Position numbers and translations under genes: made by a program. This document shows, piece after piece, positions 1 through 11,040 of a stretch of DNA of 64,000 nucleotides. The number at the start of each line of letters is the position of its first letter. The stretch's first letter is position 1. Source of the stretch: Phalacrocorax aristotelis (taxonomy: Eukaryota; Chordata; Aves; Suliformes; Phalacrocoracidae); the NCBI RefSeq assembly GCF_949628215.1, contig NC_134278.1, positions 38,892,115 to 38,956,114 of the forward strand. Direction: 5' to 3'. The notes beneath the pieces were generated by a model. The model was given only the letters and a program-made list of their open reading frames with translations, ran no database searches and was not told the DNA's origin.

Positions 1-224
1 TGCTATGTATATACAGATACTTCTTCCTCCTCCTGCTATTTATATAGGAAGAATATAAATGTTTAGCTGAATAACTGAAATCTCTGACTGCTCTGACTAT
101 TTATGGTTACTCATAAATAGTAACCAAGTATCAGTCTGCCAAACTGTTCTTCTTCCTTGAGTACCTACCATGTAAGTCCCCAGATCGCAGGCCTCTCTTC
201 TTACGGTAGACTTCAATCTCCTTA

Positions 225-1675
225 ACCTCTGCTGGAAGAGCAACGTGACAGGACACAAACCATCCAGGAGATTACTGGAGAGTGTCAGGGACAGACAATA
301 CAGGAGATACTACTGGGTCAGCCAGCCAGGGGTGATGCAGAGCTGGATCAGCATTTCACAAATAAGAACGACTGGACTAGGGATACAATAATCAATACAA
401 GCCTTGGGTAAAGTGACCATGGACTAGAACAGTTCAAGATCCTAAAGGGGACTGAGGAAGAGAAGTAGGACATTACAGACTGGACTTGAGGGTAAATCAT
501 CCCTGATCAACCTGATTGCCTTCTATGGTAAAATGACTGGATTTATGGGCAAGGGGAGACAGAAGATGTCATTTATCTCACCTTAAGCAAGACTTTCAAT
601 ATTGGCTCCCAAAAAATCCTTGTACCTGAGCTGGGATATTACAGTCTACATGGGTGGACGACCAGCTGGGTAAAAAACTGTTGTTGGATGATGGGTCTCA
701 GAAGGAAACCATTAATGGGTTACACTCTACCTGCAGAAGTCTGTAATGGGACCTGTCCTGTTTAGCATCTTTATCAATGACCTGGAGAAGGCAGTGTAGC
801 TACTCTAATTAGGTTTGCAGATGACACCAAACAGGGGGAACCGTGGATACACCCAAGAACAGCGCTGCCAACCAAAGGAACTTAGCCTGGAGGAATGAGC
901 TGACAAGAACAGCATGAAATTCAACAAGGACAAATGCAAAGTGCTGCAACCCGGCAAGGAAACAATACAGGCTGCAAGGATTCTGCATGGCGACAGACTG
1001 GCTGAGGACGTCTGTCAAAAAGGACCTGACGGACGGCAAGCTGAGCAGAAGCCATCAGTCTGCAGAGGCAACAAAGGAAAGCAGCAGTATCCTGGGCTAT
1101 ATTAGCAGCAGCATAGCATACTAACAGAAGCATAGACTGATGGAAATTATCATATTACTTTACTTGGCATTCATTAGACTGCATCTATGACAGAGTCCAA
1201 CTTTGGGTCCCCAATACAAGAAAGACACCAATAAACTGGAGCAAGTTCAGTAAAGGGCCACCAAAACGATCAGGAACTGAAGCACATCCCATATTAGGAA
1301 ACTGAGCTGGTTCAGCCTGGAGAAGAGAAGGTTCTTGTGGGGATCTAACAGCAGCCTTCCAGCACCTACAATGAGGCTATCAAGAAGACAGAGCCAGGCT
1401 CCACACAGCAGTACACAGCAGGCAGCAAGAGACAACAGGCATAAGATGAAACAAGATCTCAGACTGGATATAAAGAAAAAAATATTCTCATGAACACAAA
1501 CACATACACAGGTTGCCCAGAGAAGCTGTACAGTCTCCATCCTTAAAGGTTTTCAAGACCTGACAGTATACAGCCCTGAGCAACATGATCTCACTCCATA
1601 TCTGACCCTGCTTTGAGTAGGAGGTTGGACTAGAGACCTGAGGTCCCTTCTGACAGAAATTACCCTATGGTTTTA
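225..1675 (+). repeat. Degraded CR1 LINE, 3' half
   Basis: This is a diverged CR1 non-LTR retroposon read on the plus strand. Near 560-600 the translation resembles the reverse-transcriptase segment that usually reads D-x-x-Y-L-x-x-S-K-A-F-D. Near 755-790 it resembles the segment that usually reads L-F-x-I-F-I-N-D-L-E. Near 1315-1420 is the block starting TTCAGCCTGGAGAAGAGAAG, and near 1620-1655 the terminal GGTTGGACTAGAGACCTGAGG block. Many stops and indels break the frame, so it is a dead copy. The left edge is uncertain. Confidence 0.8.
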
Positions 1676-3425
1676 TAACAATATTTCTCTCACATTTCCC
1701 GTGATGCTGTTACAAGCTTCTTCTACTAAGTAGTATCCAGACAGTGATCTTCATAGTTTTAGGAAAAAGGATTATTTCAAGAAGCACTGCAGTTTTGAGC
1801 ACCAGACACTGGAAATAACTTCATGGTGAGGAATGCAGGTACTTTCTTTCAATTGGTTTATATCATTATTATTATTGCTGATGTTATTCTGAGTCAAGCA
1901 GGGGGAAAAAATGAATACACACTCATGTCGGTTTCACACATCTATGTAGGCCAGCTGAATCTGGGTCAAAGTATTGGAAAGGCTTACTGACATAGGCTAG
2001 TTGCAGTGCAATAAACATACACACAAAAGAATTGTTCCCCAAAATTAAACTAAAATGCTTTGACAAAACTTACTAGACAGATAAAATGTCAGAGCACAGA
2101 GTAAATTGGGTAGATTAAGTCATGGAAAAGGCTTCCAAAAATACTCTCTTTGCAAGTTCCTTAGCATGGAAAACTACAGGAGGGGGAGTAATTTTGTTTA
2201 GAAGGTATTCTTTTAAAACCCAGGACATGCTGTTGTGATTACTTCAAATACTTCAGTCCCATATGCTGCATCTGACAAAACCACTCAATCATTAAATTGC
2301 ATTTTCCTTTAACTACTCACTTCATGGGAGAGAGTGGAATAGCAGCATATATGATCTAGAGAGGCTGAGGCTGTCTTCATGCTCTCACTCAAAAGAAGAG
2401 TTTCTAGCCAGAACAGGTTCTGCTCCTGCAAACATGTATTTGGTGTTCCAAAAAGCAATTCATTTGCCTATAATAACATATATTGTCAACTGAAGAAAGG
2501 ACAGGACATGTAGAGAAAATTCCTGTTCAAGTCATACCACCTTCAACCCCAGCTGGATTTCTCACAGTGCTAGTGCTTGGATTCCAACACCCACAGCACC
2601 AAAATGAGATTAATGAGGTGGTGGTGGTTGCTGTTGTTATTAATAAGATTTGCTGTGAATAACAGATTCACAGAACACAGAGCAGATTCACCATAACAGA
2701 ACCACCTTCAGTGTTCTACAGCTTTATGACTACCTACTGCATTACTGCTCTGTTGTCCACAAAGCAGCTTCCCCTATGAAAGGTAATGTGTAAGAAAGAA
2801 GCGAGGACAAAGTAAATGGGACTTTCATGCATGTGCCACATTTCCTCATGATATCTGAAAGGTTATTTCTATGTATTTAAGTAAATAGATGCATGTAAGT
2901 ATTTTCAGGGCCAAAAAACGCTTATCATTGTGTACTTTGAGAGCTGCACTACCGGCAATTTGGAGCACAGCCAGAAAAGCATTACCTTTCTGCAGCTACT
3001 TATACAATTAAATATTTTCAGGATTAGGTTCACAGATACTAATACATTATGTAGACTTTCTGGCCACTGCTGAAATCCCAAAACAGAAAACAGGAATCTA
3101 TTCCGAAATAACAAATTATTACAAAATATGGGAGGATTTAGATATAATTCTGTATTTTGACATGAAAATGGATTCATTTTGCTAACTGTTAAACCTTAAT
3201 TGAGTTATGTTTCAAAGAAAATCTTATTTTGCTGAGTATTTACACTACAGAAGCATGATTTCTAAGAATGTCGTAACAATTCATATGTAAAGAAAATGCA
3301 TGCAGGTCCTTCTGTTTAGATGACATACATGTGCATTAGTTTTAGCATATTTTAGAAAAGAAAAATTTTAAAAAGATATCTTTGAGGGCAACAGCCACCT
3401 CCACTACAGAAGGTACGGCAGGAGT
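1676..3425. other. Intronic sequence, no feature recognised
   Basis: This is AT-rich unique-looking DNA between a CR1 copy and the exon-like signature at 3.4 kb. No open frame here resembles a known protein and no repeat family was recognised. Confidence 0.5.
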
Positions 3426-3437
3426 TTTATTCATCCG

Positions 3438-3488
3438 TTAGACATTTTCTGTGGAGGACACTTTCTCTAGGGAATCGTCATCAGAATC
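3438..3488 (-). CDS. Candidate small terminal coding exon, unidentified
   Basis: Read on the minus strand, a pyrimidine-rich tract ends in CACACTTAG at 3489 and looks like a good 3' splice site. The next 51 bases, read in phase 0, give 16 residues, DSDDDSLEKVSSTENV, and a TAA stop. An AATAAA follows seven bases after the stop (3426-3431), and the sequence beyond it (about 3384-3405) is GT-rich, as expected downstream of a poly(A) site. I do not recognise the protein. The acidic tail loosely recalls the C-terminus of Ripply proteins, but no WRPW or Ripply-homology exon was seen upstream, and RIPPLY2 is not expected in this interval. ME1 exon 1 also ends in phase 0, so an alternative short ME1 transcript ending here is formally possible. 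Chance is a real alternative. Confidence 0.22.
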   Translation of the reverse strand, partial: DSDDDSLEKVSSTENV

Positions 3489-6400
3489 CTAAGTGTGGGA
3501 AAAGAGTTTATTTCAAATTTGTATCACCTCTGCCTATCCAATAGCTAGAAAAGTCTTCGGATAGCTAAATATACCCTTAGAAAGTCAGCCTTCATTCTCA
3601 TCATCACATGAGTTTAAGTCCTGGAGACATTAATTCTGGCTTCTTGAAGAAATGAAGTTTCACTGAGTTAAAAACTACCGAGTAGTGGTTAGCTGAAGGT
3701 TGAAATACCTTTTCTTGCAAGAAATATTGACCTGAGCTTCCTCAGGCATTCAGGTGATACATACTGAACACTTTCTCATCTCTTCTCCCCACTCAGCTGG
3801 AATGGATGCAACTCTTACCAATGCTGCCCAGGACCAGGAGGCTTAGAGGAGGCAGCCAAGGGTCAGCTACCACTTCATCTAATTGGAACTAATCTGCACA
3901 TGGCACAGCATGGCCTGAAGCCAGGAGCAGGTTTAGCTACACAGATGGATTATTTCTTACTGCCTGTTCAGATCTTCCTTTCTCCCCAGCATTCAGCACT
4001 GGCCACTATTTGCAGTCCTGTCCAACAGATTTTCATGGATCTAGGAAACTACAGGCAGGAGACTGCACAGCCACTAATACCCCCTCTGCTTGTAACTGCA
4101 ATACATAAGAAGGTAGAAGGACATGGGCAAAATATGTCAGGACCATACAGATTATACATGGGTCTACTTAGATGTGACTTCAAAAGAAATAGCAGCCTGC
4201 TGATTGATTACTGCAAAAACTATAAGACTATTACCCCCAACAAGGAAAGAAACTTGTACATAGAAACTATAATATAGCGGTGCAAAGACAACATAGCCCA
4301 ACGTTACCTAAAAAGACTGATTATACAAGGCCAAGTACTTCATATTAGTTTTCATCCTCAAAATTTCTCAAATGCTGCTTGCCTTTTCAGATGAGAAAAC
4401 TAAATGACAAAGATTTAATGATCACAAGTGCATGACCTAGTTTCCAGTCCAGTGCCCAATCTACTACAATATTTTGTCTCTCTTGCTGAAGTAGAGCTCA
4501 CTAATTAAAGGGGGGAAGATGTGTGTACTCAAACTCATTACATAGTTCTGAAGTAACACAAAGAAAGCTTCAATCATACATTTAAAGAGTTGTGAAGTGT
4601 ACCTCAAAGCAAACCAGGAAGGGTGTTTGTTAGTCACGCACACTGTTTAAATTGCTAGTCGAACGTTATGACAACTAAACTGTACTTTCCTGTATTCATC
4701 TATTATTCTTACCGGTGTTTTACCCACTACATCCTTACTGCAGAACAAAGAGGACTTGGTAACTATAGAACCAGAGAAAGTTATTTCTTACCATAAACTA
4801 CACAAAACTAAGAAGTCTAGGAAATAATGTTAGTTTGAAGGGTGTGTTTCTTTATCCTACAGATTTATCCCCCCCCCCCGAAGGATTACACCTCAGAAGG
4901 AAGAACTCACTTTTTCTTTCCTACTTTGAGTTTATCCATGTGTTCCAAGAAGCGCAAGATCTCGGTACCTCAAACAGTTTAACGCAGACACCTGACCTGG
5001 AACACTTTTGTTTTTCTGGCAAACGCAAGGCCAGTGGCTATGAGACAGAGCTGGACCGGTTATGTTTCCCCAGGCGAGATGCAAAGTGAGATGTTCTACT
5101 TTTACTGAGCTTAGATAAAGTGTTCCTTTCAAGGAGCTGCTGAGGGCACCTGGTAAAAGCCACTTTTGATGCAGAAAAAAAGCAGTACAGTGAGTAAGAC
5201 ATCTTTTCTGATACCTGTTTACACAGACTCACCTACATTTATTTATTCTCACCTATAATCAGTTTATTTAGTTCAACCACTGCAGTGTTCTAAATTTAAG
5301 AATTTGTATGCTCTATACAAAGTAAAAAAATTAAAAAATCTGAATTATCAAGCTATTTTAAGGGCCATTCCTTATTTCTTTACCTGACCCTTGACTGACC
5401 TAATAAATAGACAGCCATGCCAAATCCCCTACCACATGAGCAAGAGGAAGGCTTTATCCAGCCTTGTCTTAGAGAAAGCAATGCAATTGGTAAGCATCAT
5501 CCTTAGAGAATTTGGCATGAAATCTTAACAAACAACAACACAAAAAAACATACTGCTTTTATGCTCTCCTAAGACTATAAAAATTGTAGGCCTTAATAGA
5601 CAAACAGCGGGTGTCTTAATGTCTAGAATTCTGTTAAAAATCGTATTACCTCAAGCTTCTTGTTACACATAAGCTTTGCATAGAAATAATACACCAAAGT
5701 TCATTGACTTCATGAACAGATGTTTGTTACACACAAACTCTAGCAAATTTTTTCAAAGAACTTCAGCGAATACCCTGTGCAGAGGAAAAGCTTTGAAGCA
5801 TAGTGGTGAACCAGCTCTCCTTCACCAGGCCTGAAAGCTTTAGATGAAGTCTGCAAAATGACATCTACACTCAGCAGCAGCCTGAAAAAACAAGGACCCC
5901 GGTGAAAAGAAGGTGGAAAGTGGGCGTCACTGAGCTTTGACACGCTCCTGGGAGAGAGGTGACTTGAAACATCCCACGGCAGAGTTGTGTTGGAATCAGA
6001 AGGACAACTGTCCCGCTTGGGCTACAAACAAGAGCAAGGTAAGAACTTCAGAGAAAGCTGGGAATAAAGATGTCAAGCAGTCACCTAAAACATATGATCT
6101 GAGGAAGACTGAAAAGCCCAGGCAGAGGGGGGAATAAACCGCTGCAAGATCTCACTCCTGCAGAAGGTCCAAGAGCCTGCATCCCAATCCCCTGGCAGAA
6201 CACTCTTCATTCCTCCCAGGACATGACTTTTAACAATGCTTATATCTGGGCAAAACCAAAATTACGTAAACCTAAGGACCTTACAGAATTACTCCAACTA
6301 CTGCTACACCACAAAATCAAGAGTTCAAATGTATTTTCATAGTAACTTCCATTTGCCTATAAATATCAGCAGATAAATTTACCTTTCAATAGTCAGTATC

Positions 6401-7689
6401 TTGAAATCCAACAAGGATTTTATTCCACACATTTATCATGGACTAAAAATTCTGAACATGTCAGCATTACAGTTCAAAATTCTGTACTTCAAAGAATCTT
6501 AAAATGTTTTTCTCAGCTATTAAATTGCTCTTCTACTTTACATAGAGAAACTCAGTTGTAACTTTAACATGTTTAACTATGGCAAAAAGGTCCTACAACA
6601 TCTTGAAAAGTCCTTTTTTAGAGTTTTAGAACCATACATTTAATCAGCTGGTGAAGTGCTGCATTTTAACACCTCATATTTTTAACCTAAGTTTATTAAC
6701 TAGAAAGTAGTCTCTTTAGATCTTAAGCAAAGACAGAGCGGAGAAGTGTGTGTAAGAAGCAAAGATGCAGAAGCATCATCACTACCTACCAACGACACAA
6801 ACATGCTTCCTCTGCTTCAGGTGCCCTGCTACTTGTCCAATCCCTCCAAAAAACATCATACAGGATTTGAAGACATTCAAGCCAAATCAAAAAACATTAA
6901 GTGCTTCACAGACTCCAGTACTCATTTTATTTTAGCAATACAGTGTTCTTCTATTCTGAGCTCTATCTGTAACCATTGAGGTCTTTGGTACTATTTAGCT
7001 AAAGAGGCTTTACTGCCTCTTCCATAACTACACCTCCACACGTAAATCTGCTTTCTAAAGTCAGGTGTCTAGACGAAGAAATCCAGTAAGTCAGCTAGAC
7101 ACTAGTACTGAAAATGTTATAACATGCTTCATCATCACCACTATGCACTCATCTCCAGGACAGATTTAGGGAAAGGGGTTTTTTTAAGTCATTAGTAGAA
7201 GCCAAAATTATTTTTGCCTTTGTGGAAAAGGGAATTATGTATTTCATAACAATTCTTGCTCTTCTCTTGCAAAGCAGTGATTCTGTGTTATGCAATCTCC
7301 ATGCCAAAAAGCAAACTTAAAAGGGGAGGGCGACAAGAGGAAGAAAGCTGAACTGTGATGCCCCATCTGAACTGGATGCCAAAATCACGCCTCATAGCAC
7401 CTACTCCATTCCAAAGATACACACAATTCATTAACAAGACAGATGAACCTAAAATACTAACTCAAAACTGAAGACTGAGTGTATTTAAGAAAAGTTACAT
7501 TGAACCAAAGGTGTTTGCAATTTTTCAAACCACTTGTAGGGATATTTATTTTATGAATACACAAAAAGAAGAGGCAGAACAGTGACTTCAGTTTTAATAT
7601 TAAACTTAGAGAAAAAAGTCAGTTTTTCTAAGCCAGAAACAGGCAACAGTTGTTACTTGAACAATAAAGTAACTAAAAACCTAACCATA
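3489..7689. other. Intronic sequence, mostly unannotated
   Basis: AT-rich DNA with no recognised repeat. It contains one CpG-bearing block at about 4880-5150 with a minus-strand acceptor-like site and a 36-codon open tail (see findings). Other open frames are short and unlike known proteins. Confidence 0.45.
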
Positions 7690-8165
7690 AGCATGCAATG
7701 AGAAAGGATATGGACCTGCTGGAGTGAGTTCAGAGGAGGGCCCTGAAGACGGTCAGGGGGCTGAAGCCCCTCTCCTATGAAGACACCCTGAGAGAGCTGG
7801 CGTTGTTCAGCCTGGAGAAGATAAGGCTGTGGGGAGACCTTATAGCAGCCTTCCGGTACCTGATGGGGGCCTACAAGAAAGCTGGAGAGGGACTTTTTAC
7901 AAGGGCATTTAGTGATAGGACTCAGGGTGATGGCTTTAAACTGAAAGAGGGTAGATTTAGATTAGATATAAGGGTGGCAAGGGACTGGAGCAGGTTGCTC
8001 AGACGAGCTGTGGATGCCCCATTCCTGGAAGTGTTCAAGGCCAGGCTGGATGGGGCCTTGAGCAGCCTGGTCTAGTGGAAAGTGTCCCTGACCATGGCGG
8101 GGGGGTTGGAACTACATGATCTTTACGGTCTCTTTCAACCAAACTATTCTATGATTCTATGAAAA
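7690..8165 (+). repeat. CR1 LINE 3' end, well preserved
   Basis: This is a 5'-truncated CR1 copy in plus orientation. From about 7800 it translates as FSLEKIRLWGDLIAAFRYL, then RFRLDIR, then PFLEVFKARLDGALSSLV and a stop. That is the C-terminal end of the CR1 ORF2 protein. The segment between RLDIR and VARDW is shorter than the family pattern, which suggests a small in-frame deletion. The 3' UTR has the hallmark GGTTGGAACTACATGATCTT block and ends in two ATTCTATGA units at about 8145-8161. It has fewer changes than the copy at the left edge, so it is younger. Confidence 0.92.
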
Positions 8166-10700
8166 TGCATTGCTCCTCTATGCCTCATTTATATTTTAAG
8201 AGCAAAACAGTGATGAATTTGCTTCCTGAACTCTTATACCAGATTAATACATCCTGATATATTTCTGTATCTTTAGCTGAAAGCCACAAGTATTCAAAGC
8301 ATAAGAGAATTATGATGGGGTTTTTTTCAGTTCTATGTATTCTTTATGTATAAAAAGTGTTTACTCCACACTTCCTCCGCTTCCTCTACATTGTAAACAA
8401 CCTCAAGTCCTGCACAGGGTATTGTGTTTCACACAGGAATAGGCACTAACAGTGTCCAAGTAAACTACAGACACTGATTTCAACAGAAAGTACACAGTGC
8501 CTGCAAGAACTGCCTCCAGGGTACCCTGTGACCTCCTCCTCTGAGTCAGGATTTTTGCTTCCTGAATTATGCAATGAATTATATTAGCAAAGCTTAAGCT
8601 CGGCAAGACCAAAACTTGTTTTCTTATGCATGCAATTCAGGGTTTTTTTTAATTTTAAAAAATATATACTGAGAAATATGCATAAAATAATTCTTATACA
8701 ATATTACATTAGACATCTGTCTTTAACAAAAACACATTTAGCTTTCTCCACAGCATTCTTTTTTCTCTGAAATCACCCAAAGATTTGGACTATTTAAAGT
8801 CATCATAATTAATCATAAAATGAGATACTATAATATTCATCATTTTAGATAAAATTAGACTAGTCTCAAAAAAGGTCAGACTAGCCAAAAACATCTCTCT
8901 TGCAAATATTTGAATATTTTGATGTTTCCTTCTAAATGGGCTGCTAGGAATCAAGTTTTGGAAGTCTGTGGAGGTTAAAGGTGCTCAAACTCTCCAAGTG
9001 ACAAAGGGGTTTGGTTTTTTTTAAAGGATAAATGCAGCAGTGCTGATTTCATGCCAGTTTTGCAGCAGCTTCCCCTCTTGCATTCCTCTACCATTAATTT
9101 ACTCTCAGCTTACATTACTAAAAAAATTTCTCTCATCTCACCCTACACAAATTTATCATCCTCATGAGAGCCATGAGCTTATTGGTGATTATGGTCCAAC
9201 CTAGATTCCCCATGGCTGTGTATCACAGCAGTCCTGGCTGCCGGAGGTGTCTGTAATGTGCATCACACTGACAATCCTTAGTGGCAGTCTTAAAATTCCT
9301 ACTATCTTGCTACATGTCATGAAATAATGAAAATTAGTCAAAAAGATGACCCAACATGTTATAACTGCATAGCAATTTCCTTACCTCTCTGAAAGCATCT
9401 CATTATTCTACTATTGGCTCTAGAAAAAAAAAATTGAAATATTTCTAAAAATGTAAATTTCTGGAGTGTCAATATGCTTGATGGCAATCATTTACTTCTC
9501 AGTTAAAGGTATAATGCTACTTATAAAATTGCTGTTGAGGGGGAGAAAGGGGAAGGTAAAGAAAAGAGTGATTGACAAAATTTCAATCTATGCAGGATAC
9601 ATAGGGTGAACATTAACAAACAATTCAACTATATCTCAACAATTTCTTAAAAAGTATCTATTAGATGGCTTCCCCTATTTTTCTTTACTTTATGACTTTG
9701 ATTTTTTTTTAAGAGGAACAGACATACAGCACATTCCACAGAGAGCCTGCACAGCTGCAATTTCAGAACCACAAGTCAATTCATAGTTATTGAGAATAGG
9801 ACACCCACAGTAAATATCACATCTTTATATATCGATTGGGTAAGGTAGACTTCTCATGTCTGCAAGCCTTGCTAGGAAGCTGTGATGCTGACTGTGCACA
9901 ATACCCTTCTCCATGAACGATAAGGCAGAACATTCTAGCGTCAAGCCAAATTCATCCTCCGCCTCTGACTAGAAACTGTCAGCATCTTCATTTCAAGATT
10001 TGAATTCCTACCTCAAGAAAAACACTGGGAGCACCAAAGCCTTTGCCTGGTCTCTGAGAAGTTAATGTGTAGTCTTGCTATCTCCACCTGTCCATTAGGA
10101 AGTTTATTCCAAGGCCTATTTTGGGAAGTTTAGTCCAAGTCCCACCTATCCCAGTTTTGCAGACACGCAGCTACTGTTTCAAGTTTGTCTGCAGCTTTGC
10201 TGTAGAAAACTTTGGCTACCATATATGACAAATTGGTAATCCTACAACATATTATTGCCTTTTCTTACACCAAATCTAGCCCTTTGATGTTGTCTTAAAC
10301 CAGACAACAGAGAGAATACTGTAGAACTACTGCCAGTCACCAACCTGGCCTGCACTGCCCTGACACAAAGAGAAAGCCCCTCCATGAAAGAGGACATTCA
10401 AAGCTTAACTCATGGCCTGCAACTGTCAAACTGTATTACTGGTTTTAATCATGGCAAAGGAGAGAGTCAGAAAAATTCAGAAAAGATGAAGAAGCCTAGA
10501 AGCATAGTCCAGAGCCCCTGCAATGCGGCATCTCACCGGCCAGCACACGCACACAGCGCCAGGTGTTACAACATCTGGTTTGTGCTACTAGAGACGTAGC
10601 CATTTCTGCAGAAGCTGACCCTGTGGATGGTCACAGGGCATGTTCCCAAAACTGGCACCTTTCCTAGTCATATGATAGCTTTGGATCTCACAAAACCTCC
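8166..10700. other. Intronic sequence, no feature recognised
   Basis: AT-rich unique-looking sequence. No gene, no recognised transposon and no long open frame were seen. Confidence 0.5.
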
Positions 10701-10704
10701 TGCT

Positions 10705-11040
10705 GAAGACACAGAATCACAGAATGGTAGGGGTTGGAAGGGACCTCTGGACATCATCTTGTCCAACCCTCCTGCTTGAGCAGGTGCACCTAGAGCAGGG
10801 GCACAGGACAACATCCAGGTGGGTTTCACTGCAGCCTGTGCCACTGCTCTGTCACCCTCACAGGAAAGTTGTTTTTCCTCATATTCAGGTGGAACTTCCT
10901 GTGTTCCAACTCGTACCCATCGCCCCTTGTCCTGTCGTTGGGCACCACTGAAAAGAGTCCAAATCCTTATGCTCAGAAGGTGTAAGACCAAGCCTTCCTC
11001 AAAGGATGGCCTCAGTGACTTCACTGGAAAAGTCTTTTTA
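10705..11040 (-). repeat. CR1 LINE 3' end, antisense
   Basis: The plus strand starts with AGAATCACAGAATGGTAGG, followed by GGTTGGAAGGGACCTCTGGA. This is the reverse complement of a CR1 3' terminus. The sequence to about 11030 continues into the reverse complement of the ORF2 end and 3' UTR. The element is truncated at its 5' end, on the right. It lies in the same orientation as ME1 transcription. Confidence 0.9.

Noticed and set aside
3438..3488. Calling the 3.4-kb acidic tail RIPPLY2
   Set aside because: The C-terminal similarity is only a few acidic residues and EN. No WRPW or Ripply-homology exon was found, and the known gene order puts RIPPLY2 beyond SNAP91.
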